Part shown: piece by piece, positions 7,348 to 13,575 of the stretch
Numbering within the stretch: the first letter of the stretch is position 1
Layout: every line of letters begins with the position of its first letter
Source of the DNA: Actinomycetota bacterium
Lineage (GTDB): Bacteria > Actinomycetota > Thermoleophilia > RBG-16-64-13
Length of the DNA stretch: 41,451 nt
Direction: 5' to 3'
Assembly: GCA_012523095.1 (NCBI GenBank)
Contig: JAAYJE010000004.1
Coordinates: 1-41,451 of the forward strand
Translations under genes and position numbers: made by a program
Notes under the pieces: model-generated
Told to the model about the DNA's origin: nothing
What the model saw: only the letters and a program-made list of their open reading frames with translations
Database searches by the model: none

Positions 7348-8786
7348 CTGGGCGCCACTTCAACCATGGTTTTCTCCTTGTGCGCAGGGTTGACCGGGAC
7401 CGGGGAAACCACGGACCGGAGCGCCGCTCGGTCTCCCGTACCATCGGCGGCAAGCTCTTGCGCTACTGAGTCTGGCAAGGGCATGCGTTGCAGCACGCGG
7501 CTCTGCAGGCGTAGGTAGTCACTGGCGGCGCGCTGGCAGTTCTCGCGCAGCCATTCGTGAGCCGCCGGAGACTCCAAGTATTTAAGCAGCACTCGGAGGG
7601 CGTGCAGATCGGGCGGCACGAGGTAGTACACGGAATGCCGCGGCACGATGTCGCCGGTCCAGTCGACCCAGAACTGAGGTGTCGCCCCGATGTCCTTGAA
7701 GAGGATCTTCGGCCGAAGCATGTCGGGCAGCATGGGAGTCTCGTGGAACGCATACCATGGCTTGCGCCGGACGCACGTCCGAGTCAACAGGCGCCCGCGT
7801 ATCTCGTCCTGCATGAGGTAGCAGCGCAGCGCTCCGAGATCCTCCTCGGGTAGCAGCCGCCCCTCCGCGTCATACGGGATCAGCATCACGTTCCGACGAG
7901 GGACGACGGTCGACCCCGGCACGAGCTCACGCCCCGCGACCGTCGGCCGGGCAAAGGGCCGCAGCTCAGCGGGCAGCTTTTCGGCCGCATGTACGAAGAC
8001 CTGATCCGCCCCCGTGGCAACGCCACAACTGAGGCGTACGCAGACGTCCGCCAGCGTCACACGACTGACCTGAGTTATCGATCGACCGAGTGTGGGCAAC
8101 CAAGAACTCCCGTCTTGCGGCAGATCGACCTCGGCCCGGCTACCGTCGCGCCGCGACACTCCGGTCTTGCCGAGCGGAGCGTTGTGCACGCTGGTGATAG
8201 TGGGGTAGGTGACCAGCTCTCCGAAGGTGTCTTCGGGCACAAGGTCGATCGCCTCCACCCGATACTGCGCCAGAAGTCGCCGCAGCGGCGCCGCACTGTC
8301 CACATAGAGGTACTTCTCCGGCGTGATGAACACCAACCGGCCCCCAGACGCGAGAGCGGCGAGCGCCTGCTCGAAGAAGAGCATGTAGAGGTCGAACCGG
8401 CCGTATGCCGTGACGAAACGGGCCCGATACTGCTGCTTCTCGTCCTCCGACAACCCCGTGATGGCCACATACGGGGGATTGCCGATGATGAAGTCGTACG
8501 GCCCGGATTCGCTCAGAAGGAAGTCCGCGGGGACTATCTCGACCGCGCAATCGCCGTCGAACCGCCGGCGCAGCACATCCAGGTGCCGCGGATCAGATTC
8601 GACGCCGGTGATGCGGGGAAGAGGACGGCTACGTTTAGCGCACCAGCGCAGGATCCCCTCGATGAAGGCCCCGGTGCCGCATCCAGGGTCGAGCAACCGG
8701 TCATCGGGCCCGGGCGGCCGCCCGCGGAACAACAGCTCGACCATGCCGTCGACGGTCTCAGGCGGTGTCGGAACGAATCCCTTCAT
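7344..8786 (-). CDS. N6-adenine DNA methyltransferase
   Basis: 480 residues from the ATG at 8786; a GTG at 8804 is an alternative, and neither has a strong ribosome-binding site. It transfers a methyl group from S-adenosylmethionine to adenine in DNA. Motif I (LLDPGCGTGAF, residues ~31-41) precedes motif IV (IIGNPPY, ~100-106) and is followed by TPEKYLYVDSAAPLRRLL. This gives the I-then-IV order and the long C-terminal target-recognition part seen in TaqI/Eco57I-type gamma-class enzymes. The gene is first in a two-gene unit with the putative endonuclease (4-base overlap). No specificity subunit is visible, so a type II system is most likely. Confidence 0.9.
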   Translation of the reverse strand: MKGFVPTPPETVDGMVELLFRGRPPGPDDRLLDPGCGTGAFIEGILRWCAKRSRPLPRITGVESDPRHLDVLRRRFDGDCAVEIVPADFLLSESGPYDFIIGNPPYVAITGLSEDEKQQYRARFVTAYGRFDLYMLFFEQALAALASGGRLVFITPEKYLYVDSAAPLRRLLAQYRVEAIDLVPEDTFGELVTYPTITSVHNAPLGKTGVSRRDGSRAEVDLPQDGSSWLPTLGRSITQVSRVTLADVCVRLSCGVATGADQVFVHAAEKLPAELRPFARPTVAGRELVPGSTVVPRRNVMLIPYDAEGRLLPEEDLGALRCYLMQDEIRGRLLTRTCVRRKPWYAFHETPMLPDMLRPKILFKDIGATPQFWVDWTGDIVPRHSVYYLVPPDLHALRVLLKYLESPAAHEWLRENCQRAASDYLRLQSRVLQRMPLPDSVAQELAADGTGDRAALRSVVSPVPVNPAHKEKTMVEVAPR

Positions 8787-8841
8787 TGTGATTCCATCGT
8801 ACACGATGGGGCGGACGGGGCTGGGGGCGTGACCCTAATGA

Positions 8842-8987
8842 ACCAGTTCGATGTCTGAGCGCTCCTGCCACTCCTGGACATCATACCAGTAGGTGAAGTT
8901 GGTGGGATGGGTGCGCCGCAGAGGATGGTGATGCCGCCTGAGTCGGGCAGCCCTCGCTACTGCTGTCCAACCGACCCCGGCCACCTC
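8842..8987 (-). pseudogene. flxA fragment, copy A
   Basis: On the minus strand this fragment encodes HPTNFTYWYDVQEWQERSD, part of the NAD-binding half of the flavoprotein encoded at 16560-17465. Its first 38 bases (8842-8879) match 16873-16910 exactly. From 8865 to 8987 it is identical to copy B (10629-10751), including a one-base frameshift relative to the intact gene. No start or stop is present. Confidence 0.85.
8865..8987. repeat. 123-bp direct repeat, copy 1
   Basis: Base-for-base identical to 10629-10751 in the same orientation, at an offset of 1764 bases. It spans the HPTNFTYWYDVQEW block of the flxA fragments plus about 50 bases of non-flxA sequence ending ccggccacctc. Confidence 0.9.
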
Positions 8988-9062
8988 TGGGGGCTTCTTC
9001 CAGCCGACGGTATCGTGATCCCGTCGACGGCGGGCACGGTGGGCGCCTCTTGGCTGTCGTAG

Positions 9063-9377
9063 GTGGGCGTATCCTTCTTCGTGGGATTGCTCTTCGCCTG
9101 TTTGGGCTTGTTCCTCGCTATCGCCATCCGCGGCAGACTCGTCGTCTATGCGGTTGTGCTTGCCTACTATCTGCTCGTGCCCAATCTCGGCACTTACGAT
9201 CTGGGGAATACCGTTCTCGTCATAGGTCACAGGTACTTCCCGGCCGCGGGCGACCTGCTGTCGGTTTCACGACCGTTGTCTGTGCCTGTGGCGTTTCTTC
9301 TGCTGGCCGTGATATTGGCTACCAACTGCGGTGGGGCTTTGGCGGTCGCCGGCCGGCAAAGCAAGTTCGTTCCATAA
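9063..9377 (+). CDS. Hypothetical membrane protein, probably a truncated fragment
   Basis: 104 residues starting at GTG directly after an in-frame stop, with no clear ribosome-binding site. It has three hydrophobic stretches (GVSFFVGLLFACLGLFLAIA, LVVYAVVLAYYLLV, VPVAFLLLAVILATN) and a polar C-terminus. It resembles the last helices of a multi-spanning permease cut off from its 5' part. It lies between two flxA fragments, in a decayed area. Low confidence that it is expressed. Confidence 0.35.
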   Translation: MGVSFFVGLLFACLGLFLAIAIRGRLVVYAVVLAYYLLVPNLGTYDLGNTVLVIGHRYFPAAGDLLSVSRPLSVPVAFLLLAVILATNCGGALAVAGRQSKFVP

Positions 9378-9407
9378 GACCCGCCATGGGGGGAACCGAC
9401 ATGACGC

Positions 9408-9554
9408 ATTCGTCGTATGCCCATCTAGACTCGGTCGGGCTTCTCCAGAAACCATCGGATCTCGCCGCATCCAATGCAGATGAGCAGGTGCGCCCCACGG
9501 TTCACCCAGTCCGGCCGGAGGAAGGTCAGGCCAGTCGCGTTGAGTCTGTAGCCA
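9408..9554 (-). pseudogene. Zinc-ribbon gene remnant (duplicated segment, copy 2)
   Basis: A diverged partial copy of 5591-5736. On the minus strand it retains the codons for NATGLTFLRPDWVNRGAHLL and the CxGC pair, but the 5' half with the first zinc knuckle is gone and the junction falls just short of the antitoxin stop. It shows one local rearrangement event followed by substitution. Confidence 0.75.
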
Positions 9555-9558
9555 CAGC

Positions 9559-9843
9559 CTACTGGACCGGCGTAGCGGAGAGCTTGACTCCCAAGGCACG
9601 GAGCACCTTGAGTATGGTGTCATAACGCGGCTTGGCTCCGGGAGCAAGAGCCTTGTAGAGGCTCTCGCGGCCGAGGTCGGCATCCTTGGCTAGTTGAGCC
9701 ATTCCGCGCGCTCGTGCGACGTCGCGCACGGCGGCCAGGAACACATCGGGATTGGGATCCTCTAGGGCAGCCGTGATGTACTCGGCGATAGTCTCCTCGT
9801 CGTCGAGATAGTCGGCCGCGTCAAATGGTGCCAGACGAGGCAT
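9559..9843 (-). CDS. Antitoxin, HigA-type addiction module antidote (HTH)
   Basis: 94 residues. The N-terminal region (MPRLAPFDAADYLDDEETIAEYITAA) precedes a helix-turn-helix (ARGMAQLAKDADLGRESLYKAL ... TILKVLRALGVKL). This is the layout of the probable addiction-module antidote family that pairs with Gp49/HigB-like toxins. It neutralises the toxin and represses the shared promoter. The ATG lies three bases after the toxin stop (TGA ATC ATG), with AAGGAG inside the end of the toxin gene, so it is translated from the toxin transcript. The toxin-first gene order is typical of higBA. Confidence 0.88.
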   Translation of the reverse strand: MPRLAPFDAADYLDDEETIAEYITAALEDPNPDVFLAAVRDVARARGMAQLAKDADLGRESLYKALAPGAKPRYDTILKVLRALGVKLSATPVQ

Positions 9844-9846
9844 GAT

Positions 9847-10146
9847 TCACTCCTTGTCCAAATCCCGCGCCATCTCGATGGCACACTTGATATCGCGCTT
9901 CTGCGAGGACTTGTCGCCACCCAACAGAAGCAAGTAGACCACCTCTCCACAACGTGTGAAGTAGATCCGGTAGCCGGGCCCGACGTGAACGCGCATCTCG
10001 ATCACGCCCTCGTCGACCGGCTTACAATCGCCGAAGTTGCCATGCTCGGCGGACCGGATGCGGTGAATGATCCGTGCACGGCCGATCTTGTCCTCGAGCG
10101 CAGCGAGCCACGCGTCAAACTCAACCGTGCGTAGAAAGGTGTTCAC
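9847..10146 (-). CDS. Toxin, HigB/Gp49-like addiction module killer protein
   Basis: About 99 residues of the RelE-fold killer-protein family (RTVEFDAWLAAL, ARIIHRIRSAEHGNFGDCKP, IEMRVHVGPGYRIYFT, VVYLLLLGGDKSSQKRDI). Members cleave mRNA on the ribosome and are held inactive by the downstream antitoxin. The start is uncertain. An ATG at 10155 is in frame, but its first two bases are the last two of a very good -10 box. A transcript from that promoter would begin near 10147-10149, at or next to the GTG at 10146. I therefore favour the GTG as a leaderless start. Either way the protein differs by only three residues. Confidence 0.88.
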   Translation of the reverse strand: MNTFLRTVEFDAWLAALEDKIGRARIIHRIRSAEHGNFGDCKPVDEGVIEMRVHVGPGYRIYFTRCGEVVYLLLLGGDKSSQKRDIKCAIEMARDLDKE

Positions 10147-10153
10147 GAGTCCC

Positions 10154-10182
10154 ATTGTATCCAAACGGATACGCCAGTACAA
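10154..10182 (-). promoter_or_regulatory. Promoter and palindromic operator of the toxin-antitoxin operon
   Basis: On the minus strand a -35 TTGTAC (10182-10177) and a -10 TACAAT (10159-10154) are separated by exactly 17 bases. A perfect inverted repeat GTATCC-GTTT-GGATAC (10172-10157) fills the downstream half of the spacer and overlaps the -10. This is the expected geometry for autorepression by the HTH antitoxin, since a bound dimer would block the -10. Confidence 0.75.
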
Positions 10183-10203
10183 GCCCGGCTGCCGCCAATG
10201 AAA

Positions 10204-10225
10204 GGGGGCGCCTTTCGGCGCCCCC
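10204..10225 (-). terminator. Hairpin terminator downstream of flxA copy B
   Basis: A perfect 9-bp stem (GGGGGCGCC / GGCGCCCCC) with a 4-base loop. On the minus strand it is followed by TTTCATT. It matches the hairpin behind the intact flx operon (16409-16428), so it was copied together with the gene fragment. It now insulates the toxin-antitoxin promoter from upstream transcription. Confidence 0.6.
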
Positions 10226-10376
10226 AATAGGAAACGATCATTCTTGCCCCGAGCTCCGACGGTCGGCGTCGGCGCCTGGGTCCCCGCACCATGGCGGGGC
10301 TATGTCGTCGGCTTCGCGGCGTCGCAACCCGGCCGGTCACCGCTCGCGGCTCGCCGGTCGCCGGTCGGGTGTCACT

Positions 10377-10751
10377 CGCCTACAACTCGTCCGGTAACTC
10401 TTTGAGCTCGGCAAGCGAGAACACCGGCCCATCCACGCACACATACTTGGGACCTACGTTACATCTGCCGGAGATGCCGATGCCGCACTTCATGCGTTTC
10501 TCCAGGGTGGTGTAGGTCTGCTCGGGGGTGAAGCCCAGTCTCTCGAAGCTGATGAGGGCGAACTTGATCATGATGGGAGGTCCACAGGTGATGGCTATGG
10601 TGAGCACCAGCTCGATGCCGTCGCGTTTCTGCCACTCCTGGACATCATACCAGTAGGTGAAGTTGGTGGGATGGGTGCGCCGCAGAGGATGGTGATGCCG
10701 CCTGAGTCGGGCAGCCCTCGCTACTGCTGTCCAACCGACCCCGGCCACCTC
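10377..10751 (-). pseudogene. flxA fragment, copy B (C-terminal half with deletion)
   Basis: The minus strand encodes HPTNFTYWYDVQEW, IELVLTI, AITCGPPIMIKFALISFE and the iron-sulfur tail to ...LKELPDEL, as in the intact flxA at 16560-17465. Differences seen: an in-frame loss of 29 codons between LTI and AITC, Ser for the second cluster Cys (CGIGIS instead of CGIGIC), a one-base loss before the HPTNF block, and no N-terminal flavin domain. It cannot make a working flavoprotein. Confidence 0.88.
10629..10751. repeat. 123-bp direct repeat, copy 2
   Basis: Identical to 8865-8987. The flanks differ: copy 1 continues with flxA-identical sequence on its left side (8842-8864), while copy 2 continues into a diverged flxA fragment. 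Confidence 0.9.
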
Positions 10752-10797
10752 CGTCTTCACTGACAGTCCGGATGAGCCGCAGACAGCCAAGCGTGAG

Positions 10798-10938
10798 TCA
10801 ATACCCGTATGCCTGCCCCACTATCGTGGCCATCAGCCACCCGAACACCAAGGAGAAGAGCGCCGCCGGCATGGTCACGCCCGCGAACCTCAACAACACC
10901 CCGATACCGCGCGTATCCTCGTCCGATTCCGAAGTCAT
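10798..10938 (-). CDS. Small predicted membrane protein
   Basis: 46 residues from the ATG at 10938 with GGGGGA just upstream. A charged N-terminus (MTSESDEDTRG) is followed by one or two hydrophobic stretches (VLLRFAGVTMPAALFSLVFGWLMATIVG). I do not recognise a family. It overlaps the tail of the broken cupin gene and would be the last gene of the SnoaL-macro-cupin cassette. Small size and a compact start make it only moderately likely to be real. Confidence 0.4.
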   Translation of the reverse strand: MTSESDEDTRGIGVLLRFAGVTMPAALFSLVFGWLMATIVGQAYGY

Positions 10939-10944
10939 CTGATC

Positions 10945-11257
10945 CCCCATCTGGTGCCGTGACCACGGAGAACGCGACGCAGTCGTCCAGTAGTCCCACA
11001 CACTCTGCGCTTGGTGAAGGCGCACCCCCCGTTCAGGCTACCTGGACGGGAGTCGATTCGACCTCCCCGATCTTCAGTAGCATGCGCCCGGAGACGAGAT
11101 AACCCGTCTGTTCATAGGGATGGCTGTGGATGGGGAGGCTGCCGCCTTTCTCCAACAGGAACTCAGTCATGAGGGTGCGCGCGCCGAAGACCAACGTCTT
11201 CTGGCGGATCCCAGGGAGCGGTTCGTGATAGCCATCAGGGGAGCGGTCTCTAAACAC
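10945..11257 (-). pseudogene. Cupin-domain protein gene, interrupted
   Basis: The GTG at 11257 overlaps the macro-domain stop (TAGTG). The frame reads FRDRSPDGYHEPLPGIRQKT, EFLLEKGGSLPIHSHPYEQT and GYLVSGRMLLKIGE, which is a clear cupin metal-binding barrel (HSHPYEQ motif). It is cut by TGA at 11035-11033 where the family usually has a Trp (gDaW.iPgg.pH). Reading past the stop gives GGAPSPSAE and LLDDCVAFSVVTAPDG, matching the missing last strands. The second metal-ligand His is also lost, so it is most likely inactive. Confidence 0.65.
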
Positions 11258-11790
11258 TATTCCGCCCCACCGGGGCACGTCTCGGCGAGCAACGCCTCGT
11301 ACACGGCCAGGTCACCGTCGCTGAAGCAGCAGAAGATCACCTCTCCGGGATATGGATCGGAGGGGTGCGCCTCGGCGGACTCCGTCACCGCTTCCACCGC
11401 CACCCGGGCCGCGAGTTCGAACGGATATCCGTAGACGCCGGTGCTGATGCTGGGGAAGGCGATGCTGCGGAACTTGTTCTCGCGGGCGATCTGTATCGAC
11501 TTCACGTAGCAGGAGCGGAGGAGGTCGGGTTCGCCCTGCCCTCCTCCATGCCACACAGGGCCGACCGTGTGAATCACGTGGCCGGCCGGCAGCCGGTATC
11601 CCTTGGTGAGCTTGGCGTCTCCGGTGGCGCAGCCGCCGAGGCGCCGACATTCTTCGAGCAGCTCCAGCCCGGCCGCCCGGTGGATGGCTCCGTCGACCCC
11701 GCCTCCGCCCCGCAGGGACGAGTTGGCCGCGTTGACGATGGCGTCGACCGCCAGCGTGATGATATCGGCTTTGAGCGCGCGCAGCTTCAT
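11257..11790 (-). CDS. Macro domain protein (ADP-ribose hydrolase type)
   Basis: 177 residues, a single macro domain. Visible motifs are [27 protein letters not shown] (ADP-ribose binding with the catalytic Asn/Asp region), [24 protein letters not shown] and [14 protein letters not shown] (diphosphate loop). The family removes ADP-ribose or acetyl groups from proteins, nucleic acids or O-acetyl-ADP-ribose, in the cytosol. The start ATG overlaps the SnoaL-gene stop (ATGA) and has AGGAGGTG upstream. It sits in a three- or four-gene cassette with a SnoaL-like protein and a broken cupin. No ADP-ribosyltransferase partner is visible nearby. Confidence 0.92.
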   Translation of the reverse strand: MKLRALKADIITLAVDAIVNAANSSLRGGGGVDGAIHRAAGLELLEECRRLGGCATGDAKLTKGYRLPAGHVIHTVGPVWHGGGQGEPDLLRSCYVKSIQIARENKFRSIAFPSISTGVYGYPFELAARVAVEAVTESAEAHPSDPYPGEVIFCCFSDGDLAVYEALLAETCPGGAE

Positions 11791-12257
11791 GAGTCACCTC
11801 CTTGGCCTGCCCCCGCCTGGCCCTCCCCCAACTGCTGCATCAGCCCCAGTTGGTCGGGCATGCCCCACTGCTCGGCGATCATGCCGTCGACCATACGGTG
11901 GATGGCTATCTCTCGGATGCTCGCCTTCTTCCCTGTGGGCGGGATACCGGAGAACTCCCCCAGGTGCGTGCCGGTGGAGGTGAAGCGGATGGCCACCCGG
12001 TCGCCCTCGGCCACGATGTCGTCGACCTGCTCGTGCCAGTCGGGGAAGGAGGTGCGATGGCTGCGCACCTGTTCTCTGATGCCCTCCCTCCCCCGCCACT
12101 CCAGACCCACCACGAAGTGGCAGACGTAGTCGGGAGTGCAGAGCTCGTCTACCACGTCGAGATCGCCTTTGCTCCACACCTCTCCTCCCGCCCGGAGGAC
12201 AGCGGCTTTGTTGGCAGCGATCATCTGCGCGTGCTCGTCTGTCGACGGTCGTGTCAT
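11787..12257 (-). CDS. SnoaL-like ester cyclase / NTF2-fold protein
   Basis: 156 residues from the ATG at 12257, which has GGAGGTCC upstream; the open frame further upstream has no start signal. Motifs [59 protein letters not shown] and [16 protein letters not shown] are classic for the SnoaL-like polyketide cyclase/ester cyclase family. Most members outside antibiotic clusters have unknown substrates. The gene heads a minus-strand cassette with the macro-domain and cupin genes. An inverted repeat at 12328-12339 in its upstream region may be an operator. Confidence 0.88.
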   Translation of the reverse strand: MTRPSTDEHAQMIAANKAAVLRAGGEVWSKGDLDVVDELCTPDYVCHFVVGLEWRGREGIREQVRSHRTSFPDWHEQVDDIVAEGDRVAIRFTSTGTHLGEFSGIPPTGKKASIREIAIHRMVDGMIAEQWGMPDQLGLMQQLGEGQAGAGQGGDS

Positions 12258-12327
12258 GGCTGGACCTCCGGGACGTCGCTCCCCTTCATCATGTTGATGC
12301 CTCCCCTTTTCGTCCTGCCCAATATAC

Positions 12328-12339
12328 AACCAAGGTTGC
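12328..12339. promoter_or_regulatory. Inverted repeat in divergent promoter region
   Basis: CAACC-AA-GGTTG lies beside a TATATT box (minus strand) in the 159-base space between the SnoaL-type gene and the secreted-protein gene. It is a possible regulator binding site; no cognate regulator is evident. Confidence 0.3.
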
Positions 12340-12416
12340 AGGCGGACGGGCGCGGTCGGAGTCATCATGGTCATGCATGTCGTGCAGGCGGCGGTAGCCG
12401 AGGAAAGGAAAGGAAG

Positions 12417-12845
12417 ATGCGTAGGCGTTGGTGTTTGTTCGCCGTAACCGTATTCGCGACTTTGGTGATGGCGGCCCCTGCGTTGGCCAACAGCGCTGGA
12501 TGGTCTTTCACTATGAACTGGCGTTATGTCAACGGATCCGACAACGGCGCATTCAAGCAGATGACGGCCGGCAACATGACAAACAGTGGTTATGTCTACA
12601 TACACGAACAGTTGATAGGCGCCACAGGACCGTTCCGAGTCAATGTAGATGTGTATAAGAGCCGGACCGGTCCAGATAAGTGTGTGGGCTCATCGGCAAT
12701 CAACCCCGGCACTGTGCCTAATGTACGCAAATACTTCACGACATACTGCGGGCAGCAATCTGCAGGTAAGTACTATCTGGTCATTTGGAAGGCGGAGTAC
12801 GATGGACGGCATGAGAAGGGCTCCGGCACACTGACGACTCGTTAG
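12417..12845 (+). CDS. Secreted protein of unknown function
   Basis: 142 residues from the ATG at 12417 behind AAAGGAAAGGAAG. It has a Sec signal peptide (MRRRWCLFAVTVFATLVMAAPALA, cleavage likely after ALA), then a ~118-residue mature domain rich in aromatic and small residues with two Cys (PDKCVGSS, TTYCGQQ) that could form a disulfide. Segments such as SGYVYIHEQLIGATGPFRVN, VDVYKSRTGPDKCVG and YYLVIWKAEYDGRHEKGSGT look like strands of a beta-sandwich. I do not recognise a named family. A VanZ-like membrane gene follows after five bases, so they are probably co-expressed. Confidence 0.75.
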   Translation: MRRRWCLFAVTVFATLVMAAPALANSAGWSFTMNWRYVNGSDNGAFKQMTAGNMTNSGYVYIHEQLIGATGPFRVNVDVYKSRTGPDKCVGSSAINPGTVPNVRKYFTTYCGQQSAGKYYLVIWKAEYDGRHEKGSGTLTTR

Positions 12846-12850
12846 CGGAC

Positions 12851-13465
12851 GTGGTTGATTTCGATGCAGTGGCGTGGGGCGCCGGCATGGTGCCACTGGT
12901 CGTCGTTCTGATCCTCATGAGGAGCCGTGGTTGGGATTGGCCGCACCTGGCTGCGCTATCGGTGTTCTGGCTATACGCTTTTGGGGTGGTGAAAGTGGCT
13001 TTCTTCGCGATCCCCGTGTCAGGATCGATGGCAGAAGCGTTTGCGAGCGAAGGGGGGTCCTTCTGGTCGACGGTGAATCTGGTCCCCGGTCGGTTTGCTG
13101 GATTCGAGACTCTGGCTATCAAGCAGTCGGCGTACAACGTACTGATGGCATTGCCCTTCGGCTTCGGGTTGCCCTTTTTGGTCCGTGTGTCATGGAGGCG
13201 TGCGGCATGGTCGGCCGTTCTGTTCGGAACAACCATCGAATGCCTGCAGTTGCTCATATCTCTCGCCATCGGTTTCCCCTACCGAGTGGTTGATATCAAC
13301 GACTTACTGTTCAATGGGCTAGGAGTGATCCTCGGCTTTGCCCTCTTCAGATTCCTCGCTCGTCTCGTGTTGGCCGCCGAAGCCGGGTGGGATCCGTCCG
13401 CTGAGGGTCGGGTGGCGACTTATCTGGTAGAAGTGGCCCGTCGCTCGTCGGGCGCGGGGTCCTGA
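12851..13465 (+). CDS. VanZ-like membrane protein
   Basis: 204 residues with four or more membrane segments, starting at a GTG five bases after the preceding stop. Motifs NLVPGRFAGFETLAIKQSAY, NVLMALPFGFGLPF, GTTIECLQLLISL and RVVDINDLLFNGLGVILGF match the VanZ-like family (N..PF ... N...fiPfG ... E..Q......R..D..D...N..G). Teicoplanin-resistance VanZ belongs here, but most members are uncharacterised. A polar C-terminal tail of ~35 residues (LAAEAGWDPSAEGRV...) extends past the last helix. Proximity to a secreted protein suggests a joint envelope role; that is inference. Confidence 0.85.
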   Translation: MVDFDAVAWGAGMVPLVVVLILMRSRGWDWPHLAALSVFWLYAFGVVKVAFFAIPVSGSMAEAFASEGGSFWSTVNLVPGRFAGFETLAIKQSAYNVLMALPFGFGLPFLVRVSWRRAAWSAVLFGTTIECLQLLISLAIGFPYRVVDINDLLFNGLGVILGFALFRFLARLVLAAEAGWDPSAEGRVATYLVEVARRSSGAGS

Positions 13466-13575
13466 GGTCGTCACAGCTTGAACAGCTAAGGACCGGCACG
13501 AAACCGGCTGTAACACCGGCTGTATAGTCCATTGCTGGCGGTTCTTCCATACCTGCATAGAAGTGGGGGCCCCCG

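Noticed and set aside
5603-9554. CRISPR-like or regularly spaced repeats in the accessory region
   Set aside because: The repeats are single pairs of gene fragments with no regular unit or spacer pattern.
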